A program made the translations under genes and the position numbers. Positions 46,805 through 59,085 of a DNA stretch of 64,000 nucleotides are shown piece by piece. How positions within the stretch are numbered: the first letter of the stretch is position 1; every line of letters starts with the position of its first letter. Source of the DNA: Pseudomonas fluorescens. GTDB taxonomy: Bacteria > Pseudomonadota > Gammaproteobacteria > Pseudomonadales > Pseudomonadaceae. Under the pieces are notes generated by a model. The model did no database searches. It saw only the letters and a program-made list of their open reading frames with translations, and was not told the origin of the DNA. Where the stretch lies: the NCBI RefSeq assembly GCF_902497995.1, contig NZ_CABVII010000021.1, positions 1 to 64,000 on the forward strand. The letters are read 5' to 3'.

Positions 46805-46975
46805 TTCGCGGGCAAGCCTCGCTCCTACAGTGATGAGGCCCTTAAGATTTGCGGTGGATTTCAGGCCGCCTTCGCTGCGGTGCGGCGATCCGATAAGCCG
46901 GCTCCTACAGGGTTTTGTGTTGGTTCCGCGATTGTGTGTGATCCCGGATCTGTAGGAGCGAGGCTTGCCCGCGAT
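46805..46975. repeat. REP cluster between tauA and gshA
   Basis: Three REP cores: TTCGCGGGCAAGCCTCGCTCC, a GGCGATCCGATAAGCCGGCT type, and the inverted GGAGCGAGGCTTGCCCGCGA. A small hairpin AAGGTCC/GGACCTT (46976-46992) follows toward the gshA end. Confidence 0.8.
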
Positions 46976-46998
46976 AAGGTCCGCAGGACCTTCGGAGA

Positions 46999-48597
46999 TT
47001 AGTTGCTAATGGCCAAAATGCTCGCCTGATACGACCCGACAAACACATCGAAATCGCCAACTTCGTTCTGCTCCAGCTCCACCTGCTGAGCCAGCGACGA
47101 ACGCGCCCGCTCTTCAAACTTCGCTTGCTCCTCGGTACTCAACGGCTCGCTGCGGAAATACTGCGCATGCACCTGGCTCTGACGCAGGGAGAACCGGGCA
47201 AAACTTTCCTTGTGCTCAGCCATCGCCGCCAGCACTTGGGCCGATGGCGTCAGAGACGGATCCCTGACCTTGGCCAGTTGCGCATCCAGTGCCTTGCTGT
47301 GGGCCTCGCCGCCATGGCTCTGATCCAGCAGCGCTGCCAGCGGCGCAATCTTCTCCAGCAATTCGCTGGCCCACTCTTTCATATCCACCGGCTGACCATC
47401 GCGTTGCAGTTGCAAGCCCGGACGGCGACCCTCCTTGACCACGCTGAGGAAGTTCGAGGTCGCGTTACCGCATGAGGTATTGGTCAGCAGCGGGCTGTCG
47501 TTCAGCGCGCAGTACAGCAGGAACGCGTCGAGGAACCGCGACTCCGGCAAGTCGATGCCCATCGGCAGGAAAGGGTTGATGTCCAGGCAGCGCACCTCGA
47601 CGTACTGAATGCCACGGGCCACCAGCGCCTGGATCGGCCGTTCGCCAGTGTAGGTCACGCGTTTCGGGCGGATGTTGGAGTAGTACTCGTTTTCGATCTG
47701 CAGGATATTGGTGTTGAGCTGGACCCACTCACCATCCTTGTGCGTACCGATCTCGACATAGGGTGCATAGGGCGTGGCCACCGCTTTGCGCAGGCTGTCG
47801 GTGTAGCTGGCCAGATCGTTGTAGCACGGCGTCAGACCGGCCTGGGCGTTGCTCTGGTAACCCAGGTCGCTCATGCGCAGGCTGGTGGCATACGGCAGGT
47901 ACAAGGTGTCCGGGTCCAACTGTTCCAGCTGGTGCGAACGCCCACGCAGGAAACCGGCGTCCAGCGCTGGCGAAGCACCGAACAGGTACATCAGCAACCA
48001 GCTATAGCGACGGAAGTTGCGAATCAGCGCGATATAGGCCGACGACTGGTAGTCGCGGTCGGTGCCGACAAAGCCTTCAGACTGTTTGAGCAGCGGCCAG
48101 AGCTTTTCCGGCAGGGAAAAGTTGTAATGGATCCCGGCGATGCACTGCATGGTCTTGCCGTAGCGCAGGGCCAGGCCCTTGCGGTAGACGTACTTGAGCT
48201 GACCGATGTTGGAGGTGCCGTAATAGGCGATCGGGATATCTTCCTCGGCCGGCAACGGGCACGGCATCGATGGACTCCACAGGTACTCGTTGCCGAGCTT
48301 GCTGTAGGCAAAACGGTGAATGCTGTCCAGACTCGCCAAGGTGTCTGCCGGATCGGGCAGGGCCGGGGTGATGAACTCCAGCAGCGACTCGGAATAGTCG
48401 GTGGTGATTTGTTCATTGGTCAGCGCGGAACCCAATTCTTCCGGGTGCGGCGTTTGCGCCAGGCGACCTTCGCCGGTCACGCGCAGGCATTCACGTTCGA
48501 TGCCGTGAAGACACTGTTCGAGCAGAGAGAGGTTAGCGCGCTCGCCGAGCAGAGCCAGGCGGCGGTTGAGAAGTTCGCTCAAGTTGGATTCCTTCAC
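46999..48597 (-). CDS. gshA: Glutamate-cysteine ligase (proteobacterial type)
   Basis: The 532-residue enzyme joins glutamate and cysteine, the first step of glutathione synthesis. The N-terminus has the family's [20 protein letters not shown] with the metal-site glutamates; other blocks are [14 protein letters not shown] and [13 protein letters not shown]. Length is near the E. coli enzyme (518). Start at 48597 ([18 protein letters not shown]). It begins a chromosomal block known from other pseudomonads. As a consumer of cysteine it fits the sulfur genes upstream. Confidence 0.95.
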   Translation of the reverse strand: MKESNLSELLNRRLALLGERANLSLLEQCLHGIERECLRVTGEGRLAQTPHPEELGSALTNEQITTDYSESLLEFITPALPDPADTLASLDSIHRFAYSKLGNEYLWSPSMPCPLPAEEDIPIAYYGTSNIGQLKYVYRKGLALRYGKTMQCIAGIHYNFSLPEKLWPLLKQSEGFVGTDRDYQSSAYIALIRNFRRYSWLLMYLFGASPALDAGFLRGRSHQLEQLDPDTLYLPYATSLRMSDLGYQSNAQAGLTPCYNDLASYTDSLRKAVATPYAPYVEIGTHKDGEWVQLNTNILQIENEYYSNIRPKRVTYTGERPIQALVARGIQYVEVRCLDINPFLPMGIDLPESRFLDAFLLYCALNDSPLLTNTSCGNATSNFLSVVKEGRRPGLQLQRDGQPVDMKEWASELLEKIAPLAALLDQSHGGEAHSKALDAQLAKVRDPSLTPSAQVLAAMAEHKESFARFSLRQSQVHAQYFRSEPLSTEEQAKFEERARSSLAQQVELEQNEVGDFDVFVGSYQASILAISN

Positions 48598-48718
48598 GCG
48601 TCAGTCGCCCCAATATGGGGGTGGGCAAGACGGTCTACAAGGGTGAAGTTAAAACTGGCGTTTTCGCCTGGTTTTTGGACCGGTCAGACCAATGTCAGTC
48701 AGCCAAGTCACCACAATC

Positions 48719-48809
48719 CTGTGGGAGCGGGCTTGCTCGCGAATGCGGTGTTTCAGTCAAGTAACAGTTGCCTGACACACCGCATTCACGAGCAAGCCCG
48801 CTCCCACAG
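48719..48809. repeat. REP pair with an AATGTCAGTCAG flank
   Basis: Inverted cores TGTGGGAGCGGGCTTGCTCG and CGAGCAAGCCCGCTCCCACA. AATGTCAGTCAGCCAAG (48691-48707) just outside is also found as the terminal sequence of the insertion in the pckA terminator (59107). Confidence 0.85.
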
Positions 48810-48850
48810 GTTTTATAGCGCTGAAATTAACTCAAAATGATGGCATTCAT

Positions 48851-49234
48851 CTACAGGACAGCGAACGTGCCTTGTGCTTTTGCGACGAGTTTGTCGCCTT
48901 GCATTACATCGGCTTCGACCACCAACGTGCGGCGGCCCGGGTGGATCACCCGCGCCGTACACATCACTTCACCGTCAGACACGGCGCGAATGTAGTTGAT
49001 CTTGCACTCGATGGTCGCACTCTGCCGGTCAAAGCCGTGGGTGCTGGAACAGGCCAGCCCCATGGCAATGTCCACCAGACTGAACAAGGCCCCGCCGTGC
49101 AGCTTGCCACCGCGGTTGCGCAGCTCTGGTTCAAGCGCCAGGGCGACTTGCGCCACCCCGGTCTCCAGGCTGTGCAAGCGACACCCCAGCAGCTTGAAAA
49201 AAGCGCTTTCGGTCAGCCCGACAGGAATGTCCAT
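48851..49234 (-). CDS. PaaI-type hotdog thioesterase
   Basis: The 127-residue protein has the single hotdog fold with the catalytic block NRGGKLHGGALFSLVDIAMG (about residues 41-60), HGGALFSLVD being the PaaI/4HBT signature. Such enzymes hydrolyse acyl-CoA or phenylacetyl-CoA-type thioesters; substrate here is unknown. Its ATG overlaps the stop of tex by one base (TGATG), so the two are translated together. The gene order tex-thioesterase-gshA is conserved in Pseudomonas. Confidence 0.85.
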   Translation of the reverse strand: MDIPVGLTESAFFKLLGCRLHSLETGVAQVALALEPELRNRGGKLHGGALFSLVDIAMGLACSSTHGFDRQSATIECKINYIRAVSDGEVMCTARVIHPGRRTLVVEADVMQGDKLVAKAQGTFAVL

Positions 49235-51558
49235 CAGCGTTTCTTCAACGGTTTGGCGTTGGCGAACAGCGAAGCCATGGCATTGTTTGTCGGGGCCGCC
49301 GCCGTGGTTTCCTTGCGTGGCGCGGTGTTCTGGGACTGGCGCGGAGCCGAACCAGGACGCGCGCCACGGGCGCCGTCGATTTTCTCGCCCGGGGTGTCGC
49401 TCATGCGCATTGACAGGCCAACGCGTTTGCGCGGGATGTCGACTTCCATGACCTTCACCTTCACCACATCACCGGCCTTGACCGCTTCACGAGGATCCTT
49501 GATGAATTTCTCCGAAAGCGCAGAGATGTGTACCAAACCGTCCTGATGCACGCCGATATCGACGAACGCACCGAAGTTGGTCACGTTGGTCACCACGCCT
49601 TCGAGGATCATGCCCGGTTGCAGGTCCTTGAGGTCTTCGACACCTTCCTGGAACTCGGCGGTCTTGAACTCGGGACGCGGGTCGCGACCCGGTTTCTCCA
49701 ACTCTTGCAAGATGTCGGTGACCGTCGGCAGACCGAAGGTTTCGTCGGTGTACTTCTTCGGGTCAAGACGCTTGAGGAAGGTGGCGTCGCCGATCAGCGA
49801 ACGTATGTCGCGATCGGTCTCGGCGGCGATGCGCTGAACCAGCGGATAGGCTTCCGGGTGAACCGCAGACGAATCCAGCGGGTTGTCGCCGTTCATCACG
49901 CGCAGGAAGCCGGCGGCTTGTTCGAAGGTTTTTTCGCCCAGGCGCGCGACTTTTTTCAGCGCCGCACGGGTCTTGAATGCGCCATGCTCGTCGCGATGGC
50001 TGACGATGTTCTGCGCCAACGTCGCGTTGAGGCCGGAAATACGGGCCAGCAGCGCCACGGAAGCGGTGTTGACGTCGACGCCCACGGCGTTCACGCAGTC
50101 TTCGACCACGGCGTCCAGGCCGCGCGCCAGTTTCAGCTGCGACACGTCGTGCTGGTACTGGCCGACGCCGATGGATTTCGGGTCGATCTTCACCAGCTCA
50201 GCCAGTGGATCCTGCAGGCGGCGAGCGATCGATACCGCGCCACGGATCGATACGTCGAGGTCCGGGAATTCCTTCGAAGCCAGTTCCGACGCCGAGTAAA
50301 CCGATGCGCCGGCCTCGGAGACCATGACTTTGGTCATCTTCATGGCTGGGTATTTTTTGATCAGCTCAGCGGCCAGCTTGTCGGTTTCGCGGCTGGCGGT
50401 GCCGTTGCCGATGGCGATCAGGTCCACCGCATGCTTGGCGCACAGGGCAGCCAGAATCGCGATGGTCTGGTCCCACTTGTTATGCGGCACGTGCGGATAA
50501 ACCGTGGCGTGATCCAACAGCTTGCCGGTGGCATCGACCACGGCGACCTTGCAACCGGTGCGCAGGCCCGGGTCGAGGCCCAGGGTGGCACGCGGGCCGG
50601 CCGGGGCCGACAACAGCAAGTCGTGCAGGTTGTGGGCGAACACGTTGATCGCTTCGGTTTCCGCGCCGTCGCGCAGCTCACCCAGCAGGTCGGTTTCCAA
50701 GTGGGTGTAAAGCTTGACCTTCCAGGTCCAGCGCACCACTTCGCCCAGCCATTTGTCGGCGGCGCGGTTCTGGTTCTGGATGCCGAATTGCTGGCCGATC
50801 ATGCCTTCGCATGGGTGCATGGTGCCCGGCAGCTCGTCGCCGACTTTCAGCGCAGAGCTGAGGATGCCTTCGTTGCGGCCACGGAAAATCGCCAGCGCAC
50901 GGTGCGATGGCATGCTTTTCAGCGGTTCGTCGTGTTCGAAGTAGTCGCGAAACTTGGCGCCTGCCTCTTCCTTGCCGGCGATTACGCGGGCACTGAGGGT
51001 AGCTTCCTGCTTGAGGTAGCTGCGCAGTTTGTCCAGCAGGCCGGCGTCTTCGGCGAAGCGTTCCATCAGGATGTACTTGGCGCCTTCAAGGGCCGCCTTC
51101 ACGTCGGTCACGCCTTTTTCGGCATCGATGAAGCGTGCCGCTTCGGTGTCCGGCGTCAATGTCGGGTCGTTGAACAGACCGTCGGCCAACTCGCCGAGGC
51201 CAGCTTCCAGGGCGATCTGGCCCTTGGTTCGGCGCTTCTGCTTGTACGGCAGGTACAAGTCTTCGAGGCGGGTCTTGGTGTCGGCGAGTTTGATGTCGCG
51301 CTCAAGCTGTGGGGTCAGCTTGCCTTGCTCCTGGATGCTGGAGAGGATGCTGATACGCCGTTCATCGAGTTCTCGCAGGTAGCGCAGACGCTCTTCCAGA
51401 TGACGCAGCTGGATGTCATCGAGGCTGCCGGTCACTTCTTTTCGGTAACGGGCGATAAAGGGCACTGTGGAGCCTTCATCGAGTAGCGCGACGGCCGCTT
51501 CGACCTGTTGTGGGCGGACACCGAGTTCCTCGGCGATGCGGCTGTTGATGCTGTCCAT
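49234..51558 (-). CDS. tex: RNA-binding transcription accessory protein Tex
   Basis: The 774-residue protein has the Tex layout: N-terminal helical domain, a YqgF/RNase H-like domain ([20 protein letters not shown], about residues 325-345), helix-hairpin-helix repeats, and a C-terminal S1 domain ([20 protein letters not shown] ... [10 protein letters not shown]). It binds RNA and affects transcription and virulence gene expression in some bacteria. [18 protein letters not shown] at 51558 with AGGTGG before it is the preferred start; a GTG/ATG-type codon 15 bases upstream is possible. The tail is basic. Confidence 0.93.
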   Translation of the reverse strand: MDSINSRIAEELGVRPQQVEAAVALLDEGSTVPFIARYRKEVTGSLDDIQLRHLEERLRYLRELDERRISILSSIQEQGKLTPQLERDIKLADTKTRLEDLYLPYKQKRRTKGQIALEAGLGELADGLFNDPTLTPDTEAARFIDAEKGVTDVKAALEGAKYILMERFAEDAGLLDKLRSYLKQEATLSARVIAGKEEAGAKFRDYFEHDEPLKSMPSHRALAIFRGRNEGILSSALKVGDELPGTMHPCEGMIGQQFGIQNQNRAADKWLGEVVRWTWKVKLYTHLETDLLGELRDGAETEAINVFAHNLHDLLLSAPAGPRATLGLDPGLRTGCKVAVVDATGKLLDHATVYPHVPHNKWDQTIAILAALCAKHAVDLIAIGNGTASRETDKLAAELIKKYPAMKMTKVMVSEAGASVYSASELASKEFPDLDVSIRGAVSIARRLQDPLAELVKIDPKSIGVGQYQHDVSQLKLARGLDAVVEDCVNAVGVDVNTASVALLARISGLNATLAQNIVSHRDEHGAFKTRAALKKVARLGEKTFEQAAGFLRVMNGDNPLDSSAVHPEAYPLVQRIAAETDRDIRSLIGDATFLKRLDPKKYTDETFGLPTVTDILQELEKPGRDPRPEFKTAEFQEGVEDLKDLQPGMILEGVVTNVTNFGAFVDIGVHQDGLVHISALSEKFIKDPREAVKAGDVVKVKVMEVDIPRKRVGLSMRMSDTPGEKIDGARGARPGSAPRQSQNTAPRKETTAAAPTNNAMASLFANAKPLKKR

Positions 51559-51918
51559 AAAACCACCTGACAAATTGTGAAAGCAGGCTCGCAGGCACAG
51601 GGTTAAAGGCGCGACGAGTCTGGTTGAGCGGCCTGGCCTGCGCCGCTACCTGGATCAACAGGCTTCCCGTTGACCCGTGAAATCGAACAATTACTGCCAG
51701 CGCCATGAAAATAAAAAGCGGCCGCTGCAGTAATGATCAGACGTTGCCTGACACAAAAGGCCGCGCATTATAACCAGCGTTCGGTCATTCGGGGGCATCA
51801 GAGGCTGTAGGCACATTGCCCGGATTCCTGGCGGTAAAGGAAAAATCTGCTAACAATGCACACGGTGCGTATAACGACAGCTACGCCATAATGCGCGCCG
51901 AGATCAAAGGAGCATCCA
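51559..51918. other. Divergent promoter region of tex and ompR
   Basis: The stretch holds CGTATAACG and CATAATGCG candidate -10 boxes and an AAAGGAG ribosome-binding site before ompR. No gene is seen. Confidence 0.5.
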
Positions 51919-52659
51919 ATGAGCAGCACTGCAAACATTGCTGAAGGCGAAAAAATTCTTATCGTTGACGACGATCCGGGGCTCAGCAGCCTGCTGGAAC
52001 GCTTTTTCGTCAGCAAGGGCTACCGCGCCCGCGCCGTCCCGAACACCGAACAAATGGACCGCCTGCTGGCGCGTGAAGTGTTCAACCTGGTTGTCCTCGA
52101 CCTGATGCTGCCCGGCGAAGACGGCTTGACCGCCTGCCGCCGCCTGCGCGGCGCGAACAATCAGATTCCGATCATCATGCTCACCGCCAAGGGCGATGAG
52201 CTGAGCCGCATCAAAGGCCTCGAACTGGGCGCCGACGATTACCTGGCCAAGCCGTTCAACCCGGACGAGCTGATGGCTCGGGTCAAAGCCGTCCTGCGCC
52301 GTCAGGCAGCACCGGTGCCGGGCGCGCCGGGCAGCGAAGACGAAAGCGTGACCTTTGGTGACTACGAGCTGTCCCTGGCTACCCGCGAACTCAAACGCGG
52401 CGACGAAGTGCACATGCTCACCACCGGTGAGTTCGCCGTGCTCAAGGCGCTGGTGATGAACGCTCGCCAGCCACTGACCCGCGATAAACTGATGAACCTG
52501 GCCCGTGGTCGCGAGTGGGATGCGCTGGAGCGTTCCATCGACGTGCAGATTTCCCGTCTGCGCCGGATGATCGAGCCTGATCCATCCAAGCCACGCTACA
52601 TCCAGACGGTATGGGGCGTGGGTTACGTGTTCGTTCCGGATGGCGCCGCCACCAAGTGA
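51919..52659 (+). CDS. ompR: OmpR-family response regulator (AmgR)
   Basis: The 246-residue regulator has a receiver domain with acid pocket IVDDDPG (residues 14-20), phosphoacceptor Asp61 in VVLDLMLPG and Lys in YLAKPFNPDE, then a winged-helix domain (about 140-240) with DALERSIDVQISRLRRMIEP. It works with the EnvZ-type sensor 115 bp downstream. In P. aeruginosa the orthologous pair AmgRS responds to cell-envelope stress, including aminoglycoside damage. The upstream AAAGGAG sets the start. Confidence 0.93.
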   Translation: MSSTANIAEGEKILIVDDDPGLSSLLERFFVSKGYRARAVPNTEQMDRLLAREVFNLVVLDLMLPGEDGLTACRRLRGANNQIPIIMLTAKGDELSRIKGLELGADDYLAKPFNPDELMARVKAVLRRQAAPVPGAPGSEDESVTFGDYELSLATRELKRGDEVHMLTTGEFAVLKALVMNARQPLTRDKLMNLARGREWDALERSIDVQISRLRRMIEPDPSKPRYIQTVWGVGYVFVPDGAATK

Positions 52660-52774
52660 TCGGCGATTTGTAGGGGCGAGTCGAGCGGGCGACGGATCAT
52701 ATGATCTTGCCCGCAGACTCGCGATCTGCAATATGCGAGCATCGCTCGCTTCTGCATGTATGTAGCGGTTATTC

Positions 52775-54088
52775 ATGAAAACCCCCGTTTGGTTCCCCCA
52801 GAGCTTTTTTTCACGCACCCTTTGGCTGGTGCTGATCGTCGTCCTGTTCTCCAAGGCGCTGACCCTGGTTTACCTGTTGATGAACGAAGATGTGCTGGTG
52901 GACCGCCAATACAGCCACGGCGTCGCCCTGACGCTACGCGCCTATTGGGCGGCGGATGAAGAAAACCGCGAGAAGATCGCCGATGCCGCCACCCTGATCA
53001 GGGTGGTGGGCGCCGGTGTGCCGGAAGGTGAACAGCACTGGCCGTACAGCGAGATCTACCAGCGACAGATGCAGTCCGAACTGGGGGCCGACACCGAAGT
53101 GCGATTACGCATGCACTCGCCGCCGGCACTGTGGGTTCGGGCACCCAGCCTGGGCGATGGCTGGCTGAAAGTGCCGCTTTACCCGCATCCGTTGCGGGGC
53201 CAGAAAATCTGGAACGTGCTCGGCTGGTTCCTCGCCATTGGCTTGCTGTCCACAGCTTCGGCGTGGATCTTCGTCAGCCAGCTCAACCAACCCTTGAAAC
53301 GTCTGGTCTATGCCGCTCGGCAACTCGGTCAGGGCCGCAGCGTGCGCCTGCCCATCAGCGATACGCCCAGTGAAATGACCGAGGTGTACCGCGCTTTCAA
53401 CCAGATGGCCGAAGACGTCGAACAGGCTGGCCGCGAGCGCGAGCTGATGTTGGCCGGCGTGTCCCACGACCTGCGAACGCCGTTGACCCGTTTGCGGCTG
53501 TCCCTGGAGTTGATGGGCGACCATAGCGACCTGACTGACGACATGGTCCGCGACATCGAAGACATGGACGCCATTCTCGATCAGTTCCTGGCCTTCATCC
53601 GCGATGGCCGTGACGAGTCGGTGGAAGAGGTGGACCTGACTGACCTGGTGCGTGAAGTCGCCGCGCCGTACAACCAGAATGAAGAAAAAGTCCGGCTGCG
53701 CCTGGAGCCGATTCAACCCTTCCCCTTGCGTCGGGTGTCGATGAAGCGGCTGCTGAATAACCTGATCGGCAACGCGCTGCATCATGCTGGCAGCGGGGTT
53801 GAAGTGGCGGCTTATGTGTCCGGGGATGTCAGTGCACCCTATGTGGTGCTCAGTGTCATGGACCGGGGAGCGGGGATTGATCCGTCAGAGCTGGAAGCGA
53901 TCTTCAACCCGTTCACTCGCGGTGATCGTGCCCGGGGCGGGAAGGGGACCGGGTTGGGATTGGCCATCGTGAAGCGGATTGCTTCGATGCATGGCGGCAA
54001 TGTCGAACTGCGCAACCGGTCCGGTGGCGGGCTGGAAGCGCGGGTGCGGCTGCCGTTGGGGTTGATGTTGCCTCGGGATGCGGTTTAA
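52775..54088 (+). CDS. envZ: EnvZ-family sensor histidine kinase (AmgS)
   Basis: The 437-residue inner-membrane sensor has TM1 (about residues 16-36), a periplasmic region of about 115 residues, TM2 (about 150-170), a HAMP segment, the H-box AGVSHDLRTPLTRLRL with phosphorylated His231, and ATPase boxes N (RLLNNLIGNALHHA), G1 (DRGAGIDPSE) and G2 (GKGTGLGLAIVKRI). It phosphorylates the preceding OmpR-type regulator. No strong hairpin lies between them, so they are probably co-transcribed. Confidence 0.93.
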   Translation: MKTPVWFPQSFFSRTLWLVLIVVLFSKALTLVYLLMNEDVLVDRQYSHGVALTLRAYWAADEENREKIADAATLIRVVGAGVPEGEQHWPYSEIYQRQMQSELGADTEVRLRMHSPPALWVRAPSLGDGWLKVPLYPHPLRGQKIWNVLGWFLAIGLLSTASAWIFVSQLNQPLKRLVYAARQLGQGRSVRLPISDTPSEMTEVYRAFNQMAEDVEQAGRERELMLAGVSHDLRTPLTRLRLSLELMGDHSDLTDDMVRDIEDMDAILDQFLAFIRDGRDESVEEVDLTDLVREVAAPYNQNEEKVRLRLEPIQPFPLRRVSMKRLLNNLIGNALHHAGSGVEVAAYVSGDVSAPYVVLSVMDRGAGIDPSELEAIFNPFTRGDRARGGKGTGLGLAIVKRIASMHGGNVELRNRSGGGLEARVRLPLGLMLPRDAV

Positions 54089-54120
54089 GCGCTGGCATCT
54101 TCGGTGTCGCCGATGGCCCC

Positions 54121-54211
54121 TTCGCGGGCAAGCCCGCTCCCACAGTAGTTCAGGTGGATCACAGATTCTGTGTAAGACCTGAAACCCTGTGGGAGCGGGC
54201 TTGCCCGCGAA
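54121..54211. repeat. REP pair (REPIN)
   Basis: TTCGCGGGCAAGCCCGCTCC and the inverse flank a partly palindromic 45-bp centre (CAGGT..ACCTG) between the convergent envZ and rimK. Confidence 0.85.
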
Positions 54212-54243
54212 GGCGGCCTTACAGCCGCTATAAAACCCGGGTC

Positions 54244-55149
54244 TTAACCCTTACCTTTGGTCCGAGTCATATTCGGCCCACCATTCTTCTCCAGATGCTC
54301 AATGATGATCCCCGCCACGTTCTTGCTGGTGGTGGTTTCAATCCCCTCCAGCCCCGGCGAAGAGTTCACTTCCATCACCAGCGGCCCATGATTGGAGCGC
54401 AGGATGTCCACACCGGCCACCGACAACCCCATCACCTTCGCCGCACGCAACGCGGTCATGCGCTCTTCCGGCGTGATCTTGATCAGGCTGGCGCTGCCGC
54501 CCCGGTGCAGGTTGGAGCGAAACTCCCCGGGCTTGGCCTGGCGTTTCATCGCCGCAATCACCTTGTCACCGACCACGAAGCAGCGAATGTCCGCACCGCC
54601 GGCTTCCTTGATGTATTCCTGAACCATGATGTTCTGCTTGAGGCCCATGAACGCCTCGATCACCGACTCCGCTGCGGTCGCGGTTTCGCACAGCACCACG
54701 CCGATGCCCTGGGTGCCTTCCAGCACCTTGATCACCAGCGGCGCGCCGTTGACCATCGCGATCAAATCGGGAATGTCGTCCGGGGAATGGGCAAAACCGG
54801 TGACTGGCAAGCCGATCCCGCGGCGCGACAGCAATTGCAGCGAACGCAGTTTGTCCCGCGAGCGGGCGATGGCCACCGATTCGTTGAGCGGAAATACGCC
54901 CATCATTTCGAACTGGCGCAATACCGCGCAGCCATAAAACGTCACCGACGCACCGATCCGCGGAATCACCGCGTCGAAACCTTCCAGCGGCCTGCCGCGG
55001 TAATGGATCTGCGGCTTGTGGCTGGCAATGTTCATGTAGGCGCGCAGGGTGTCGATCACCACCATTTCATGGCCACGCTCGGTCCCGGCTTCAACCAGAC
55101 GACGAGTGGAATACAGACGCGGGTTCCGCGACAGCACAGCGATCTTCAT
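54244..55149 (-). CDS. rimK: Ribosomal protein S6 glutamate ligase RimK
   Basis: The 301-residue ATP-grasp ligase adds glutamates to the C-terminus of ribosomal protein S6. It starts [20 protein letters not shown]; the ATP-grasp region shows [20 protein letters not shown] and the Mg-binding end [17 protein letters not shown]. In P. fluorescens, RimK activity is controlled by RimA, RimB and cyclic di-GMP and reshapes the proteome during plant colonisation. The ATG overlaps the rimB stop by four bases (ATGA). Confidence 0.95.
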   Translation of the reverse strand: MKIAVLSRNPRLYSTRRLVEAGTERGHEMVVIDTLRAYMNIASHKPQIHYRGRPLEGFDAVIPRIGASVTFYGCAVLRQFEMMGVFPLNESVAIARSRDKLRSLQLLSRRGIGLPVTGFAHSPDDIPDLIAMVNGAPLVIKVLEGTQGIGVVLCETATAAESVIEAFMGLKQNIMVQEYIKEAGGADIRCFVVGDKVIAAMKRQAKPGEFRSNLHRGGSASLIKITPEERMTALRAAKVMGLSVAGVDILRSNHGPLVMEVNSSPGLEGIETTTSKNVAGIIIEHLEKNGGPNMTRTKGKG

Positions 55150-55625
55150 GCAACACCTGTGGAGGAGGTAGATACCGGGAACACCGGCTTGTCTTGAACG
55201 TATTTAATGCCCGGATTGACCACCAGCTGGCCATCGATCAGGGCTTTGGAGCCGAGTAACAGGCGATACCGCATGGATTTGCGGCAGGCGAGCGTGAACT
55301 CGACCCGCCAGACCCGATCACCGAGGGCCAGGGTAGTGCTGACTACGTAACGCATCTGCGCGTGGCCGTTGGAGCTTTTAATGGTTTTGCGCGTCACCAG
55401 CGGTGCTTCGCAGCGCCGGTGACGCAGTTGCACCACCGTGCCCAGGTGCGCAGTAAAGCGCACCCACTGTTCGCCCTCGCGCTCGAATGGCTCGATGTCG
55501 GTGGCATGCAGGCTGGAGGTGCTGGCGCCGGTGTCGATTTTTGCCCGCAGGCCTGCGACTCCCAAATCCGGGAGCGCCACCCACTCGCGCAGACCGACAA
55601 CGGTCAAATGGTCAAATGTCTTCAA
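55146..55625 (-). CDS. rimB: RimB, ATP-dependent zinc protease/retropepsin-like family
   Basis: The 159-residue protein has the aspartic-protease-like motif [14 protein letters not shown] (about residues 28-41) and blocks [16 protein letters not shown] and [12 protein letters not shown], of the Zn_protease (PF05618) family. In P. fluorescens RimB acts on poly-glutamylated S6 to balance RimK. The start is TTG at 55625, overlapping the TGA stop of the preceding frame (TTGA), so expression probably depends on translational coupling with that frame. Confidence 0.88.
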   Translation of the reverse strand: MKTFDHLTVVGLREWVALPDLGVAGLRAKIDTGASTSSLHATDIEPFEREGEQWVRFTAHLGTVVQLRHRRCEAPLVTRKTIKSSNGHAQMRYVVSTTLALGDRVWRVEFTLACRKSMRYRLLLGSKALIDGQLVVNPGIKYVQDKPVFPVSTSSTGVA

Positions 55626-55843
55626 AGGTACTCAACCGGCATAAACCGCTCGGGCCGAAAACGGCCGGATTCGCGGTATTCACGCAGAATAATGGTTAAA
55701 AGGCGACAGATATCTACGGCCCGGATTTCCAGTCCTTCGGGGAGGCTCTGGAATGTGCATATTGTAGTCCGAGACGGTGGATTTCTTGGCACGACAGAAA
55801 CGGTAGTACAGTTCACCAATATTTCTGGATGAGGAAATTCCAT
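55622..55843 (-). CDS. rimA: Candidate RimA small protein
   Basis: A 73-codon frame reads into the rimB start. Its last 45 residues (FQSLPEGLEIRAVDICRLLT, then IILREYRESGRFRPERFMPV) look like genuine protein. The ATG at 55843 overlaps the hslR start codon on the other strand (CATG), which leaves no room for promoters, so a later GTG (55816 or 55792) may be the true start. P. fluorescens has a small gene rimA at this place (rimABK); that order is the main support. Confidence 0.5.
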   Translation of the reverse strand: MEFPHPEILVNCTTVSVVPRNPPSRTTICTFQSLPEGLEIRAVDICRLLTIILREYRESGRFRPERFMPVEYL

Positions 55844-56249
55844 GGCACAAAAAAGCGAAGAGGACGACAAGGTCCGTCTCGATAAGTGGTTGTGGGCTGC
55901 GCGTTTTTATAAAACACGTGCCTTGGCCAAGGCGGCGATTGAAAGCGGCAAGGTGCATTGCCGGGGCGAGCGCTGCAAGCCGGGCAAGGAACCGAGGATC
56001 GGTGACGAGTTTCAGATTCGCCAAGGCTTCGAGGAACGCACGGTGGTGGTCCAGGCATTATCCATCGTGCGCCGTGGCGCGCCCGAGGCTCATGCGCTAT
56101 ACACCGAGACCGAAGCCAGCATCGCCAAACGCGAAGCGGCGGCCGCCATGCGCAAGGCCGGTTCGCTGGGCATGAGCACCGATGGCAAGCCCAGCAAGAA
56201 ACAGCGACGGGATTTGTTCAAGTTTCGCGGCAGCAGCAACGACGAGTAA
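55842..56249 (+). CDS. hslR: Heat-shock protein 15 (HslR)
   Basis: The 135-residue protein has the S4 RNA-binding domain at its N-terminus (VRLDKWLWAARFYKTRALAK, about residues 9-28, followed by AAIESGKVHC) and a basic C-terminal tail (KPSKKQRRDLFKFRG). Hsp15 binds free 50S subunits with a stalled nascent chain and recycles them. GAGGAA precedes the ATG. It lies upstream of hslO, the usual heat-shock pair. Confidence 0.93.
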   Translation: MAQKSEEDDKVRLDKWLWAARFYKTRALAKAAIESGKVHCRGERCKPGKEPRIGDEFQIRQGFEERTVVVQALSIVRRGAPEAHALYTETEASIAKREAAAAMRKAGSLGMSTDGKPSKKQRRDLFKFRGSSNDE

Positions 56250-56442
56250 TGCTGTTTGATTGTGTGTCGTTCGGGCGAAATTGCACGAAGCCCGACCGGC
56301 GCAGGTTGCACCTTGCCTGGAACAAACCACGGATTGTTCATAAAATGCCGCTCTTGGCTGAACGTTGCGCACCACTCGAGTGCAACAGACGCAATGTTAA
56401 ACGCTTGTAACCCTATTGCCATTACTTCAGATACCCAGACCT

Positions 56443-57345
56443 ATGACCGACCTGACGGATACCGACTACACCCAACGCTTCATCTTCGATGACAGCGACA
56501 CCCGCGGCGAGCTGGTTACGTTGGAGCGAAGCTATGCCGAAGTCCTTGCCAAACATCCCTATCCGGAGCCGGTCGCACAACTGCTCGGCGAACTGATGGC
56601 GGCAGCGTCGTTGCTGGTCGGCACTTTGAAGTTCGACGGTTTGCTGATTCTTCAGGCCCGTTCCGATGGCCCGGTGCCGCTACTGATGATCGAATGCTCC
56701 AGCGAGCGCGAAATCCGTGGCTTGGCCCGTTACGAGGCAGACCAGATCGCACCTGACGCGACCCTCGCCGACCTGATGCCCAACGGCGTATTGGCGCTGA
56801 CCGTTGATCCGGTCCAGGGCCAGCGTTACCAAGGTATCGTCGATCTCGACGGTGAAACCCTGTCGGATTGTTTCACCAACTACTTCGTCATGTCGCAGCA
56901 GGTGAATACGCGTTTCTGGCTGTACGCCGATGGTCGTCGCGCCCGCGGCCTGTTGCTGCAGCAATTGCCCGCCGACCGTCTGAAAGATGAAGAAGAACGC
57001 GCCGCTAGCTGGCAGCACATCACCGCGCTGGCCAGCACCCTGACCGCCGATGAATTGCTCGGCCTGGACAACGAAACCGTACTCCATCGCCTCTACCACG
57101 AAGAGCAGGTTCGTCTGTTCGATGTGCAGAAACTGCGCTTCCGTTGCAGCTGCTCGCGCGAACGTTCGGCCAATGCGTTGGTCAGTTTGGGACTTGAAGA
57201 TGCGCAGGCACTGGTCATCGAACACGGTGGCAACATCGAGATTGATTGCCAGTTCTGCAACGAGCGCTACCTGTTCGACGCCGCCGATATCGTTCAATTG
57301 TTCGCCGGTGCGGGTGTCGAGACACCGTCAGATACCCGTCACTAA
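56443..57345 (+). CDS. hslO: Redox-regulated chaperone Hsp33
   Basis: The 300-residue chaperone is switched on by oxidation. The zinc-binding cysteines are in [10 protein letters not shown] (CxC) and, 27-32 residues on, [10 protein letters not shown] (CxxC), matching the Hsp33 pattern. The N-terminal core has [15 protein letters not shown] and the [18 protein letters not shown] block. The start [13 protein letters not shown] at 56443 is the normal one; an upstream TTG exists. It lies about 190 bp after hslR. Confidence 0.94.
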   Translation: MTDLTDTDYTQRFIFDDSDTRGELVTLERSYAEVLAKHPYPEPVAQLLGELMAAASLLVGTLKFDGLLILQARSDGPVPLLMIECSSEREIRGLARYEADQIAPDATLADLMPNGVLALTVDPVQGQRYQGIVDLDGETLSDCFTNYFVMSQQVNTRFWLYADGRRARGLLLQQLPADRLKDEEERAASWQHITALASTLTADELLGLDNETVLHRLYHEEQVRLFDVQKLRFRCSCSRERSANALVSLGLEDAQALVIEHGGNIEIDCQFCNERYLFDAADIVQLFAGAGVETPSDTRH

Positions 57346-57457
57346 AACGATTCAGCGCAGGTAAATTCACTGGTTAGTGCCGGATTAACGCCGTTACGAC
57401 GGGAGGGCCCTACTATTTTTGGGCGTTTCTGGCATAATCCGGGCCACTTTTTTCGCG

Positions 57458-59066
<1,609 letters not shown>

Positions 59067-59085
59067 GGGGCGGATTTAGCGAATG

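Noticed and set aside
49528-51486. 652-codon open frame opposite tex
   Set aside because: It is the antisense shadow of tex; composition is rich in His, Arg and Gly and shows no family motif.
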